Shown one piece after another: positions 35,495 to 44,278 of a stretch of 64,000 nucleotides of DNA; position 1 is the first letter of the stretch, and the number at the start of each line of letters is the position of its first letter. The DNA comes from JAWRCU01 sp033542235 (GTDB taxonomy: Bacteria > Pseudomonadota > Alphaproteobacteria > Rhizobiales > Rhizobiaceae). The DNA lies in assembly GCF_033542235.1 (NCBI RefSeq), contig NZ_JAWRCU010000015.1, positions 62,001-126,000 on the forward strand, read 5' to 3'. The translations under genes were made by a program, and so were the position numbers. Under the pieces are notes generated by a model, which saw nothing but the letters and a program-made list of their open reading frames with translations, was not told the DNA's origin and made no database searches.

Positions 35495-36415
35495 ATGCGT
35501 TTTCCGGTAGCCGGCGCTGCGGCGGCAGGTCTGGTGGGGCTTAGCCTGCTCGTCATCCTGGCGGGCAGGCACGTGGGTCGCGAAGCCGATCCATCCACTG
35601 CAACGACGCAAGCTGCAGCGGAGACCTACGCTCCGCCCGAGCCTTCCGACATGGAATTGCTGGAGCAGTCCGCGCCTCCCAGCCAGCCCGCGCGGCCGAT
35701 CGGCCAGGATATTGTCGCGGAACCTCCGGTGAAGCCCCAGGAACTTGCGCGTGCCGAGCCCCGTGCGCCCCTCAGCCCGCCCAGCCAGCTTGCGCGACCC
35801 GTGCCGCTCGGGCCACCCAGCCAGTTCGCGCGGCCGATCGGCCAAGATGTTGTCGCGGAACCCCCGTTGAAGGGCCAGGACTTGGTGCGTGCCGAGCCGC
35901 GGGCGCCGCTGAGCCCGCTCAGCCAGGCACTGCCGCCGCCGCCCAAAGAAAAGAACGGCGGGCTTCTTTATCTGCCTGTCGCGATCGGCTCCGCAGAATT
36001 CGAGGCCATGGGCCACAAGATTGTCATTGCCGGGACCGAGAGCGTCGGTCCTGATGAGACCTGCATGCATGCTGGCGTCGAATGGGCGTGCGGTGCGCGC
36101 GCGCAAGCTGCCGTCCGCGCATGGCTGCGGGGAAGGGCACTTTCCTGCGAGCTGCCGCCGGACGCCGGCAGTGGGATCCAGGTCGTCGGCTGCCTCCTTG
36201 GCAAACAGGACGTCGGTGCCTGGCTCGTCTCGAACGGCTGGGCGCGCGCTACGCCTGGCGGGCCCTATGTGAAAGCCGAGGCCACGGCCCGTCAGACAGG
36301 CATGGGGATTTTCGGCCCTCCGCCGCCAGCGCTTCCCGCTGAGGAGCCTGCACCCGAGGCTTTGCCGTCCGACCAGTCGATGCCGATCGAGGCGGGACCG
36401 AATTCGGCCGATTGA
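35495..36415 (+). CDS. Exported thermonuclease-like protein with internal repeat
   Basis: A 306-residue protein. An N-terminal membrane or signal segment (FPVAGAAAAGLVGLSLLVIL) is followed by a Pro-rich linker with a duplicated unit of about 45 residues (PIGQDIVAEPPVKPQELARA and PIGQDVVAEPPLKGQDLVRA). Residues 160-275 resemble a staphylococcal nuclease fold (ARAQAAVRAWLRGRALSCEL, DVGAWLVSNGWARA). The usual R-L-x-G-I-D-x-P-E active-site segment is replaced by IVIAGTESVGPDE, so nuclease activity is doubtful. Four cysteines may form disulfides in the periplasm. It probably shares a transcript with the S24 regulator. Confidence 0.75.
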   Translation: MRFPVAGAAAAGLVGLSLLVILAGRHVGREADPSTATTQAAAETYAPPEPSDMELLEQSAPPSQPARPIGQDIVAEPPVKPQELARAEPRAPLSPPSQLARPVPLGPPSQFARPIGQDVVAEPPLKGQDLVRAEPRAPLSPLSQALPPPPKEKNGGLLYLPVAIGSAEFEAMGHKIVIAGTESVGPDETCMHAGVEWACGARAQAAVRAWLRGRALSCELPPDAGSGIQVVGCLLGKQDVGAWLVSNGWARATPGGPYVKAEATARQTGMGIFGPPPPALPAEEPAPEALPSDQSMPIEAGPNSAD

Positions 36416-36425
36416 CCGATCTCGT

Positions 36426-38078
36426 TCAGGCCACGAGTTCGCCGGCCAGGGCTTTCTCGATGAGCGCCCTTGTCTCGGTGACGCCGTAGAGCGCGGTGAA
36501 GGAGCCGAAGCGCGGCCCTCGCTCCTGGCCGATCAGCACCTGGTAGATCATCTGGAAGAAGGCGACCGAGACGCCCGGCCCGCCTTCCGGGGCCTGCTTC
36601 GAGTGATCTTGATAGCGCTCGATCTTGCGGGCGACGTTGAGCGCCGCATGCTGGATCATCTCGCCATCCGCCCCTGAGGGCAGTGCCGCCAGCGTTTCTG
36701 CAAGCTTCGCCAGGGCCTCCCGCTCGACCTCGTCCGGCGCGCGATAGACCTTGGTGGGCCTCACGAAATCCTCGAAGTAGCGGATCGCATATTCGGCGAG
36801 CCGATCGAGCTCGGGGTGCGTCTCAGGCGTCACGCCGGCCGCATGGCGCGAAATAAAGCCCCACAGAACGTTCTTGTTCTGCGCATTCGAGGCGCTCACC
36901 AGGTTGAGGAGCAGCCCGAACGACACTGGCAAGTCGATACGCGGCGGATTTCCGTTGTGCATATGCCAGACCGGATTGCCGAGCCGCTCCTTCCATTCTT
37001 GGCGCGGATAGGCCGACAGGAACTGGTAATACTCGTCGACCGCCCTCGGGATCACGTCGAAGTAGAGCTTCTTGGCCTGCCGTGGCCGTTGATACATGTA
37101 GAGCCCGAGGCTTTCGGTAGGCGCGTAGGTCAACCATTCATCGATGGTAAGGCCGTTGCCCTTCGATTTCGAGATCTTCTGGCCGTGCTCGTCGAGGAAC
37201 AGCTCGTAGACGAAGTGCTCCGGCGGCCGGGCACCCAGGATGCTGCAGATGCGATCATAGATGACCGCATTCGTCTGGTGGTCCTTGCCGAACATTTCGA
37301 AGTCGACGCCGAGCGCTGCCCAGCGCATGCCGAAATCAGGCTTCCATTGCAGCTTCACCTTGCCGCCGGTGACCGGCAGCGTGGTCTCCTCGCCATCCTC
37401 GTCGTCGAAGGTTATCGTGCCGGCCTTCGCGTCCACGCGCTTCATGGGCACGTAGAGCACGCGGCCGCTCTTCGGCGAGATCGGCAAGAATGGGCTGTAT
37501 GTCGCCTGCCGCTCCTCGCCGAGCGTCGGCAGCATCACCGCCATGATCTGGTCGTAGCGCTCCGCTGCGCGAAGCAACATTTCGTCGAAACGTCCGGACT
37601 TGTAGTATTGCGTAGCGCTTGCGAATTCGTAGTCGAAACCGAACGTGTCGAGGAATCGGCACAGCATCGCGTTATTGTGGTCGGCAAAGCTGGCGTAGTC
37701 GCCACCGAACGGATTGGGAACCGAGGACAAGGGCTTGTGCAGGTGCGGCTCGAGGAATGCGCGATCCGGCACGTTGTCCGGAATCTTGCGCATGCCATCC
37801 ATATCGTCCGAAAAGCAGAGAAGCTTGGTCTTGACCTTGTCTTCGGTCAGGACGTGGAAGGCATGCCGAACCATGGTCGTGCGAGCGACCTCGCCGAACG
37901 TGCCGATATGCGGCAGGCCAGAGGGACCGTAGCCAGTCTCGAAGAGCACTGTTTCGGGGAAATCGGACTTCCGGTAGCGATCGATGATTTTCTTTGCTTC
38001 CTCGAACGGCCAAGCCTTGCTTTCGGCTGCAGCCGCCAGAAGCTCCGGGTTGAGGTCGATTTCGGGAAGCGAGGCCAT
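36426..38078 (-). CDS. lysS: Class I lysyl-tRNA synthetase
   Basis: A 550-residue class I synthetase. The HIGH motif appears as PHIGT at residues 56-60 (after YGPSGL), and KMSKS as KISKSKGNG near residue 300. GKDHQTNAVIYDRIC and the C-terminal helical domain fit archaeal-type LysRS. This enzyme charges tRNA-Lys and replaces the class II LysRS in many Alphaproteobacteria and spirochaetes. It is monocistronic, convergent with the thermonuclease-like gene. Confidence 0.95.
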   Translation of the reverse strand: MASLPEIDLNPELLAAAAESKAWPFEEAKKIIDRYRKSDFPETVLFETGYGPSGLPHIGTFGEVARTTMVRHAFHVLTEDKVKTKLLCFSDDMDGMRKIPDNVPDRAFLEPHLHKPLSSVPNPFGGDYASFADHNNAMLCRFLDTFGFDYEFASATQYYKSGRFDEMLLRAAERYDQIMAVMLPTLGEERQATYSPFLPISPKSGRVLYVPMKRVDAKAGTITFDDEDGEETTLPVTGGKVKLQWKPDFGMRWAALGVDFEMFGKDHQTNAVIYDRICSILGARPPEHFVYELFLDEHGQKISKSKGNGLTIDEWLTYAPTESLGLYMYQRPRQAKKLYFDVIPRAVDEYYQFLSAYPRQEWKERLGNPVWHMHNGNPPRIDLPVSFGLLLNLVSASNAQNKNVLWGFISRHAAGVTPETHPELDRLAEYAIRYFEDFVRPTKVYRAPDEVEREALAKLAETLAALPSGADGEMIQHAALNVARKIERYQDHSKQAPEGGPGVSVAFFQMIYQVLIGQERGPRFGSFTALYGVTETRALIEKALAGELVA

Positions 38079-38214
38079 TTCGGCGATCCTGTCATTCTCC
38101 CGGCCGGGCCGGTTTCGGGGCCTGCTCTATTCGGGCATTGGCAGTGCGTCAATTCTTCCTTGCACGGCTCTCAGGGCTCGCATAGCTAACGAGTCCCCGC
38201 TTGCGAGGTTTCCT

Positions 38215-38628
38215 ATGTCCAAGCTCAATCCGCACGATGCCTTGATTTATCTGATGGTGATCACCTCCGCCGCCGACCGCGAGATGACGGATGTCGAGCT
38301 GGCGCGCATCGGCAATGTGCTCAAGACGTGGCCGGTCTTCCAGGATTTCGACGAGTGGAAGCTGATCCGCGTGGCACAGGAATGCCAGGAGCGCCTGCAG
38401 GCCAAGGATGGACTGCGATCGATTCTCGTCGAAGTGAGCAGCGTCCTGCCGGAGCGCCTCCACGACACGGCCTATGCCGCCGCCTTCGAGGTAGCGGCAG
38501 TAGATCTCGAAATGCGGATGGAGGAAGTCCGCGTCCTCGAGCTCATCCGGGACGTACTTGCAGTCGAGCCCGATGTCATCGACGCCATCGAACGATCGAC
38601 CAAGGCGCGTCACCGCACCTTGACGTGA
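38215..38628 (+). CDS. TerB-like tellurite resistance family protein
   Basis: A 137-residue all-helical acidic protein. HDALIYLMVITSAADREMTD and the following DVELARIGNVL match the first helices and acidic turn of TerB domains, with AAFEVAAVDLEMRMEEVRVL as the second metal-type helix pair. Despite the family name, a function in tellurite resistance is not implied. It is divergent from the LysRS gene with about 135 bases between the starts. Confidence 0.85.
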   Translation: MSKLNPHDALIYLMVITSAADREMTDVELARIGNVLKTWPVFQDFDEWKLIRVAQECQERLQAKDGLRSILVEVSSVLPERLHDTAYAAAFEVAAVDLEMRMEEVRVLELIRDVLAVEPDVIDAIERSTKARHRTLT

Positions 38629-38644
38629 CCAGACAGCTCCAAAT

Positions 38645-39484
38645 TCAGTAGAAGCTCACCGGGAAATAGCGGAGATAGAGTTCCGCAAAGATGCCCTTCA
38701 CGTTGATCTCATGCAGCGCGTAGTCAAAAGCGGCCGCGAGCTTGGCGTTCTCAGGTGTCACCGCGATCGCCAACCCTGATCCGAGATATTCGGGCGCGAG
38801 ATATGGGCCGCCGGAAAAGCGGCAGCAGTCGGCCGAATCCGACCCCGCGAGCCAGAAGCCGAGCCGCATGCCGTCTCCGAAGGCCGCAACGACCTTGCCG
38901 GTCTTCAGATCGCCGAGCATTTCCTCCTGCTTGTCGAAGGTGACGACCTTCAGGTCGGGGAAGTATTCGCGCAGCATCCTTTCATGGGCCGAGCCCAGGA
39001 GAACGCCGACCGGTTCACCTCTGAGCTTTTCAGAGAGCGGCTCGGCGAGCGCCTTCGCCTTGGTCGTGACGAAGCGAGCCGGGAACTGCAGATAAGAGCG
39101 AGTAAAGGCATATTTGGCCCTACTTGCCTCGGTGACGGAGAGGCCGGCAATGATCGCTTCGCCCTCCTTCTTTTGCAGCGCGCCTTCGAGTTCCCCCCAG
39201 GGGAGTGCCTGGATCTGGCATTTGGCGATCATTTCGAGCTCGCGACAGATCGCGCGAGCGAGGTCGATGTGGAAGCCGCTCAGCCGTCCCGAGGAGTCGA
39301 GGAAGTTGAACGGCGGAAAATCGACCGTGGTGAGAAACCGGACGCGCTGCATGTCGGAAATGTCCGGCTTCACAAGCCGTTCCTTGGCATCCCAGAAATT
39401 GGGGATCGAAGGCTCGGCCGGATACGCCGGTGACCCGACAATCGCTAGCGCGACGAGGCAGAAAAATCGGAAGGAACGGAACAC
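38645..39484 (-). CDS. Periplasmic amino-acid-type solute-binding protein (family 3)
   Basis: A 279-residue protein with a signal peptide (FFCLVALAIVGSPAYPAEP). The binding fold is recognised by VRFLTTVDFPPFNFLDSSGR, LSGFHIDLARAICRELEM and GLSVTEASRAKYAFTRSYL, all family 3 features. No permease or ATPase is adjacent, so it is an orphan component that may feed a distant ABC transporter or serve as a sensor. The SADCCR cysteine pair is unusual for the family. Confidence 0.88.
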   Translation of the reverse strand: MFRSFRFFCLVALAIVGSPAYPAEPSIPNFWDAKERLVKPDISDMQRVRFLTTVDFPPFNFLDSSGRLSGFHIDLARAICRELEMIAKCQIQALPWGELEGALQKKEGEAIIAGLSVTEASRAKYAFTRSYLQFPARFVTTKAKALAEPLSEKLRGEPVGVLLGSAHERMLREYFPDLKVVTFDKQEEMLGDLKTGKVVAAFGDGMRLGFWLAGSDSADCCRFSGGPYLAPEYLGSGLAIAVTPENAKLAAAFDYALHEINVKGIFAELYLRYFPVSFY

Positions 39485-39574
39485 GGAGATATTTGCGGTT
39501 CAGCTACTGTTGTTTCTAACGGATGATTTTGCCCGGCTTCGGGTGCCGATGCACTGCGGAGGCGGGCGACGCGC

Positions 39575-40477
39575 TTATCCAGCGAGAAACCGCGGTCCTT
39601 CGCCGATGATGAGCTTGTCCTGCTTGCCGATCGCGTCAAGGTCCCGGTCGGGATAGGGCACATTCAACAGCACGTGCCTGATGACGGCGAGCCGGGCCCG
39701 GCGCTTGTCGTTGCTGCGCACGATGATCCACGGCGCATGCTCAGTATGGGTACGCTCGAACATCTGATCACGCTTTTCGGTATAGTCGTCCCATTTGGTC
39801 ACGCCGGCCACGTCGATTGGCGAGAACTTCCAATTCCTCAATGGGCTGTGCCGCCGCTCGTGGAAGCGCTTGAGCTGCATTTCCTGCCCGAGCTCGAGCC
39901 AGAACTTGAAAAAATGGATGCCTTCCCTGACGATCAGCTTCTCGAAGCGCGGCACTTCCCTAAGGAAATGCGCGTGCTGCTCCGGCGTGCAGAAGCCCAT
40001 GACAGGCTCGACGCCGGCGCGATTGTACCAGGAGCGGTCGAAGGTGACGAACTCGCCCGAGGTGGGGAACTGGCTGACATAGCGCTGGAAATACCACTGG
40101 CCGCTCTCGGTCTCGGTCGGCTTGGTAAGGGCCACGTTGCGGGCGGAGCGCGGATTCATGTTCTGGCGCACCGCATTGATCGTGCCGCCCTTGCCGGCCG
40201 CATCCCGCCCCTCGAAAAGCGCGAGAACCCGGCCGCCGGTCTTCTGCATCCAGGCCTGCAGCTTCACGAGCTCGGCCTGCAACGTTTCCAGCGTCTTCTC
40301 ATATTCCTGTTGCGGCAGCTTCTTGTCGTAGGGATAGCGGTCGGATTTGAGCGCCAGCTTTTCGATCCAGTCCGGCAATTTGGTGTTGTCGATATCGAAA
40401 ACCCGCGCGGTGCCGTTGACCTTGAGCTTGATTGCGTTGCTTCCTGCCGCCCCCGCTGAATCGTCAGTCTTTTTCAT
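39575..40477 (-). CDS. ppk2: Polyphosphate kinase 2 (PPK2 family)
   Basis: A 300-residue kinase. Walker A is ALFEGRDAAGKGGTI (residues 86-100). The lid and Walker B appear as FPTSGEFVTFDRSWYNRAG (residues ~144-160). The C-terminal part has FFKFWLELGQEMQLKRF and APWIIVRSNDKRRARL. The length fits PPK2 class I, which uses polyphosphate to phosphorylate nucleoside diphosphates or the reverse. The phosphate-sensing kinase and PhoU genes lie divergently beside it. Confidence 0.95.
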   Translation of the reverse strand: MKKTDDSAGAAGSNAIKLKVNGTARVFDIDNTKLPDWIEKLALKSDRYPYDKKLPQQEYEKTLETLQAELVKLQAWMQKTGGRVLALFEGRDAAGKGGTINAVRQNMNPRSARNVALTKPTETESGQWYFQRYVSQFPTSGEFVTFDRSWYNRAGVEPVMGFCTPEQHAHFLREVPRFEKLIVREGIHFFKFWLELGQEMQLKRFHERRHSPLRNWKFSPIDVAGVTKWDDYTEKRDQMFERTHTEHAPWIIVRSNDKRRARLAVIRHVLLNVPYPDRDLDAIGKQDKLIIGEGPRFLAG

Positions 40478-40594
40478 CGCCGCGAGCCCTTTCCTGAACC
40501 GGCGGGCATGCTATTGGGTGGCAGCGTACCGGTCCAGCGGGAAGTTGTTTGCCCGCCGGTCGGCACATTGGCGAGGCATTGTCTGAATTTCCAT

Positions 40595-41884
40595 ATGACG
40601 GAACCTCCAGGCCAGCACGAAGATCGCGCGTTCGGCCCGGTCGTCGTCGACCGGCTGTTCAGCGCAAAGTGGCTGCTGGCGGCGTTGGCCGGCGCACTGT
40701 TGGCCGGTTGGGGAATTGGCAGCCTTTCCCCGGGGTTTGCAGCAGCAGTGTTCGTTTTCGTCCTGTTGGCGGCTGCGCTCGCACCACGACGATCGGCGGG
40801 GGCGATCGACGCAGCCGAGGGGGCCGGCGAACCGGGACTGCACCTCGAAAGCCTGTCCGCGGTCGCACTGGCGGCCGCCGTCCCGGACGCGATGGTCATC
40901 TTTGACAGGGATGGCGCGACCGTTCACGCCAATCGGGCGGCCACAATGGCCTTTGGCGCGTTCGTCCCCGGCGTCCCGCTGCAGAGGAAGTTCCGTGCGC
41001 CGGAAATGCAGGAACTCATCAACACGCTGCTTGCAGGCGAGGCGGAGAGCGACACGGTCGACTATGCCGAGCGCGTGCCGATCGAGCGCGCCTATCGCGT
41101 GGTGGCGACCCGCATCCGGGGCGATGACGAGCTCTTCGTCATGGTGTTCAAGGACCAGAGCGAGACACGACGCATTGATCGCATGCGGGCGGATTTCATC
41201 GCAAATGCCAGCCATGAGCTGCGCACGCCGCTGGCATCGATCGCAGGCTTCGTCGAGACGCTTCGCGGGCCGGCCCGTGACGACGCCAAGGCGCGTGACC
41301 ACTTCCTCAGGATCATGCAGGAGCAGACCAGCCGCATGGCGCGGTTGATCGACGATCTGCTTTCGCTCTCACGGCTGGAGATGAAGCCCCTTCTTGCGCC
41401 CGGCAGCGAGGTGGACCTTCACCAGACCATTGAAAGCGTGATCGATTCGCTCGGACCGACGGCGCGCCACGCTGGCGTCGAGATCATTCGCGAATTTCCC
41501 GAGGGGCCGGTCATTGTCTACGGCAGCCGCGACGAGCTGTTCCAGGTCTTCGAGAACCTGCTGGAGAACGCCTGCAAATACGGCCAGTCGGGAGGCCGCG
41601 TCATCGTCTCGATCAGTCGCTCCGAGCAAGGTTCCGATGGCGAGACCGTTGTCAGCTTCCGCGACTTCGGCCCGGGCATCGCTGCTGAACACATTCCGCG
41701 CATCACCGAGCGCTTCTACCGTGTCGACGTGGAGGCGAGCCGCGGGCAGAAAGGCACCGGCCTGGGTCTGGCGATCGTCAAGCATATCCTGACCAGGCAT
41801 AATGCGCGGCTGTCGATAAAATCGGAAGTCGGCAAAGGTTCTGATTTCAGCGTGCACTTCTCGCCACGTGGGCGGACAGCTTGA
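40595..41884 (+). CDS. phoR: PhoR-like phosphate regulon sensor histidine kinase
   Basis: A 429-residue kinase. Two close membrane helices are at about 24-45 and 48-63, with no periplasmic domain. A PAS-like domain covers about 85-185 (AAVPDAMVIFDRDGATVHAN). The phosphoacceptor is His207 in NASHELRTPLASI. ATPase boxes are FENLLENACKYGQSGG, RDFGPGI and GTGLGLAIVKHIL. This layout is PhoR; the PhoU gene follows after 223 bases. The pst transporter genes and phoB are not between them. The start at 40595 is chosen since it puts the first membrane helix close to the N-terminus. Confidence 0.88.
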   Translation: MTEPPGQHEDRAFGPVVVDRLFSAKWLLAALAGALLAGWGIGSLSPGFAAAVFVFVLLAAALAPRRSAGAIDAAEGAGEPGLHLESLSAVALAAAVPDAMVIFDRDGATVHANRAATMAFGAFVPGVPLQRKFRAPEMQELINTLLAGEAESDTVDYAERVPIERAYRVVATRIRGDDELFVMVFKDQSETRRIDRMRADFIANASHELRTPLASIAGFVETLRGPARDDAKARDHFLRIMQEQTSRMARLIDDLLSLSRLEMKPLLAPGSEVDLHQTIESVIDSLGPTARHAGVEIIREFPEGPVIVYGSRDELFQVFENLLENACKYGQSGGRVIVSISRSEQGSDGETVVSFRDFGPGIAAEHIPRITERFYRVDVEASRGQKGTGLGLAIVKHILTRHNARLSIKSEVGKGSDFSVHFSPRGRTA

Positions 41885-41967
41885 AAAATGACGGATTGGA
41901 AAGATCTGACTCCTTTCTTTTATTCGTCATTTAGCAGGCGTACACCGGTTGAAAGCGCTGAGTCGCT

Positions 41968-42092
41968 AGAGCACGATCCCGAACCGAAGGTCAGCGCAGC
42001 AAAAAGTTGCAGACTTTTCGGATAAGATCATGCACGAAAACAAAGCGTTAGAGCAGGATGAATGACTCCACTCTAAATTAGTCCTGCTCTAA
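41968..42092. repeat. Rhizobial intergenic repeat with terminal hairpin (family C)
   Basis: The segment carries blocks recurrent in rhizobial intergenic DNA, such as AGAGCACGATCCCGAA and GACTTTTCGGATAAGATCAT. It ends in a perfect 11-bp inverted repeat, TTAGAGCAGGA (42048-42058) with TCCTGCTCTAA (42082-42092). The hairpin ends 15 bases before the phoU ATG, which may limit phoU translation. Confidence 0.65.
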
Positions 42093-42107
42093 TGCGGACA
42101 AAGGCCG

Positions 42108-42836
42108 ATGACCACGCAGCATATCTCCCGCGCTTATGACGAGGAACTGAAGTACCTTGCCAACCGCATCGCCGGCATGGGCGGTCATGCGGAGCGCATG
42201 GTCGATGAGGCCGTCACAGCACTCGTGAATTCTGACGACGGCCTGGCCCGAAAGGTCATTGCCGACGACCTCGCGCTTGACGAAGGCCAGCGCGAGATCG
42301 ATGACAAGGCGATCCTGGTCATAGCCAGGCGGCAGCCCATGGCAGACGATCTGCGTGAGATCATCGGCGCGATCCGCATTTCCGCCGATCTGGAGCGGGT
42401 GGGCGATCTCGGCAAGAACATCGCCAAGCGCGTTGTCGCGGTCACCGAAGTGCGCCAGCCGCCGAGCCTTTTTCGCGGGCTGCAGGCGCTTGCCGATCTG
42501 GCCTTGACGCAGCTGAAGGAAGTGCTCGATGTCTACGCCTCACGCGCTGTCGATCGCATCGGCTTTGTGCGCGATCGGGACGAGCAGATCGACGCCATGT
42601 ACACGTCCCTGTTCCGAGAACTTCTGACCTATATGATGGAAGACCCGCGCAACATTACGGCCTGCACCCATCTTCTGTTCTGCGCCAAGAACATCGAACG
42701 GATCGGCGACCATGCGACCAACATCGCCGAGACGGTCTACTACATCGTCACCGGCCAGCAGATGCCTGCGGAGCGTCCCAAGGAGGACAAAAGTCACCAC
42801 GTGACGCTTGCGGCGGCGCAGAAGGCGAGCCGGTAG
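42108..42836 (+). CDS. phoU: Phosphate signalling protein PhoU
   Basis: A 242-residue helical protein with two PhoU repeats. Metal-binding E/DxxxD features appear in VIADDLALDEGQREIDDKAI and in LRYFISADLERVGDLGKNIA-type helices (here IRISADLERVGDLGKNIAKR, and later KNIERIGDHATNIAETVYY). PhoU relays Pst transporter status to PhoR and represses the Pho regulon when phosphate is high. The neighbouring phoR supports this. Confidence 0.97.
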   Translation: MTTQHISRAYDEELKYLANRIAGMGGHAERMVDEAVTALVNSDDGLARKVIADDLALDEGQREIDDKAILVIARRQPMADDLREIIGAIRISADLERVGDLGKNIAKRVVAVTEVRQPPSLFRGLQALADLALTQLKEVLDVYASRAVDRIGFVRDRDEQIDAMYTSLFRELLTYMMEDPRNITACTHLLFCAKNIERIGDHATNIAETVYYIVTGQQMPAERPKEDKSHHVTLAAAQKASR

Positions 42837-42899
42837 CGGCGGCGCGCAACTGACTTTGGCGCGCAAAAGCGACTCTTCCGGCAACGTCGCGCCCTGCAG

Positions 42900-43088
42900 A
42901 CCCCTCATCCGTCTCGGCGCTGCGCGCCGAGCCACCTTCTCCCACAGGGGGAGAAGGGAACGCGCTGCATTTTGCTTCTCTGCCAATCTCCAACTTCGGC
43001 GATTTGGCGCGAGCCCAAATGCCAAGCTCCCCCCTTCTCCCCTTGTGGGAGAAGGTGGCTCGGCGCTTGCGCCGAGACGGATGAGGGG
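42900..43088. repeat. Intergenic palindrome, family B
   Basis: Left arm 42900-42958 and right arm 43030-43088, about 59 bases each, are near-perfect reverse complements (end blocks ACCCCTCATC and GATGAGGGGT; core CACCTTCTCCCAC with GTGGGAGAAGGTG). Each arm has its own small hairpin built of GGCGC/GCGCC. It sits between convergent phoU and gcrA, so it may act as a shared transcript end. The half element at 25-84 is the same family. Confidence 0.88.
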
Positions 43089-43152
43089 TGCTCCAGAAGG
43101 CGAGTCGGATAGCGGACTCGTGTCGCTGACTTACCGTCGTTGAATCAAGAAA

Positions 43153-43671
43153 TCACCGATGCCGCCTGCGCTCGGCGGCAGGCTGGAACGCGATACGGGC
43201 GTGGTAGGAGCAGTAAGGGCCGCTCTCCAGGGAGTCGTTTCCGCAGAAGTTGAAATCCTCCGTCAGCGGGTCGCCGTTCGGCCACTTGCAGGTCCGTTCG
43301 TTGAGCTGGATCAGCGACAGCCGGCGGCTGATGGGCACCACGACATTTTCGACCGGACGAACCACCTGCCGGACAACCGGCTCCACCTCGAACATGGCCT
43401 GCAGCGCCGTGGCGCCGATCGTGGCGGGCATCGGTCGCGACGCCGGGGCGGCGCGTGCCGCCACCTTGGTGCCGGTCGAGGCCGGCGCTGCCTTCTTCTG
43501 GCGCACCGGAGCGGCGGTTGCCCTGCCGCGCGCCGAGAGCTTCAGTCGGTGAACCTTGCCGATCACGGCATTGCGGCTGACGCCGCCGAGCTGCGCAGCG
43601 ATCTGACTGGCGCTCAAACCGTCTGCCCAAAGCTTCCTCAAGAGTTCAACCCGCTCGTCAGTCCAGTTCAT
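43153..43671 (-). CDS. gcrA: GcrA cell cycle regulator
   Basis: A 172-residue protein. The N-terminal DNA-binding domain NWTDERVELLRKLWADGLSA followed by SQIAAQLGGVSRNAVIGKVH is the GcrA signature. The C-terminal part binds sigma70 domain 2 in known members (LSLIQLNERTCKWPNGDP and CGNDSLESGPYCSYHARIAF). GcrA activates promoters carrying CcrM-methylated GANTC. Start 43671 begins at MNWTDERV; an upstream ATG adds 15 residues not seen in the family. Two GANTC sites lie 30-40 bases upstream. Confidence 0.97.
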   Translation of the reverse strand: MNWTDERVELLRKLWADGLSASQIAAQLGGVSRNAVIGKVHRLKLSARGRATAAPVRQKKAAPASTGTKVAARAAPASRPMPATIGATALQAMFEVEPVVRQVVRPVENVVVPISRRLSLIQLNERTCKWPNGDPLTEDFNFCGNDSLESGPYCSYHARIAFQPAAERRRHR

Positions 43672-43699
43672 TGGCAACTGCTCCTGCATCACAGTGCGG

Positions 43700-43710
43700 G
43701 AATCGGAATC
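43700..43710. promoter_or_regulatory. gcrA: Pair of GANTC (CcrM) sites upstream of gcrA
   Basis: GAATC at 43700-43704 and again at 43706-43710, one base apart, in the 5' region of gcrA. CcrM methylates GANTC in Alphaproteobacteria and GcrA reads it, so autoregulation by methylation state is plausible. Confidence 0.4.
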
Positions 43711-44186
43711 CCTCACCGGCCCGACGATCGCCGGGGCGACACCACTAATACACCGGTGAGTTGGTCCGCCGCACGAAATGTAGTTTTTCGTTGGCTTCAG
43801 ACTACCTTAACGGCTGACTCCGTGACAAGAGTCCGGCCGGGCGGCCTGAATCTGTTTTTTCGGTTTTCCCCAACTTGCCGTTTAGCAGCCGGTCATGGCG
43901 GCTGCTCACCTGCAACTGGAGGTGTACTGCCATTCCGGAGGCCGGTGGGGCGTCTATTCTACGTCCCGCGTCCGACCCGCGGAAGCGTACACCACCATAT
44001 GTAGGTTGCACTGCGTCGATAACCACTCGAAACAACGCGGGTCTGCCATGCGCTGATCCGAGGTCCTGACGCCGGATGGGCAAAAGGGATCACCAGCTCT
44101 TCGCTCCCTGTCCTCAAGCGCATAACGGAGTAATTTCTCGCCTTCGCATTGACATGAATCCGGAAAAACCTGAAATATGTGCCGAG
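43711..44186. other. Divergent intergenic region between gcrA and argD
   Basis: About 480 bases without a supported gene. It holds T-rich runs (near 43850-43870, after a GC-rich stretch), and toward the right a possible -35 box TTGACA at 44149-44154 with an AAATAT about 18 bases further. A leader or small RNA for argD could start here; I see no conserved RNA that I can name. Confidence 0.35.
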
Positions 44187-44216
44187 GCCGCCGCTCTGGC
44201 GGCTTTTTGATTTTTT
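44187..44216 (+). terminator. Intrinsic terminator or attenuator upstream of argD
   Basis: GCCGCC (44187-44192) pairs with GGCGGC (44198-44203), loop GCTCT, followed by TTTTTGATTTTTT. It points toward argD and lies 60 bases before its start. With the TTGACA-like promoter just upstream it could end a very short leader RNA. Confidence 0.7.
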
Positions 44217-44278
44217 CTGTCCCGACGCTGTCCGTCGGTGTGTGCTGAAAGGCCCGGGTCCAAACCCGGGGATGAGTG

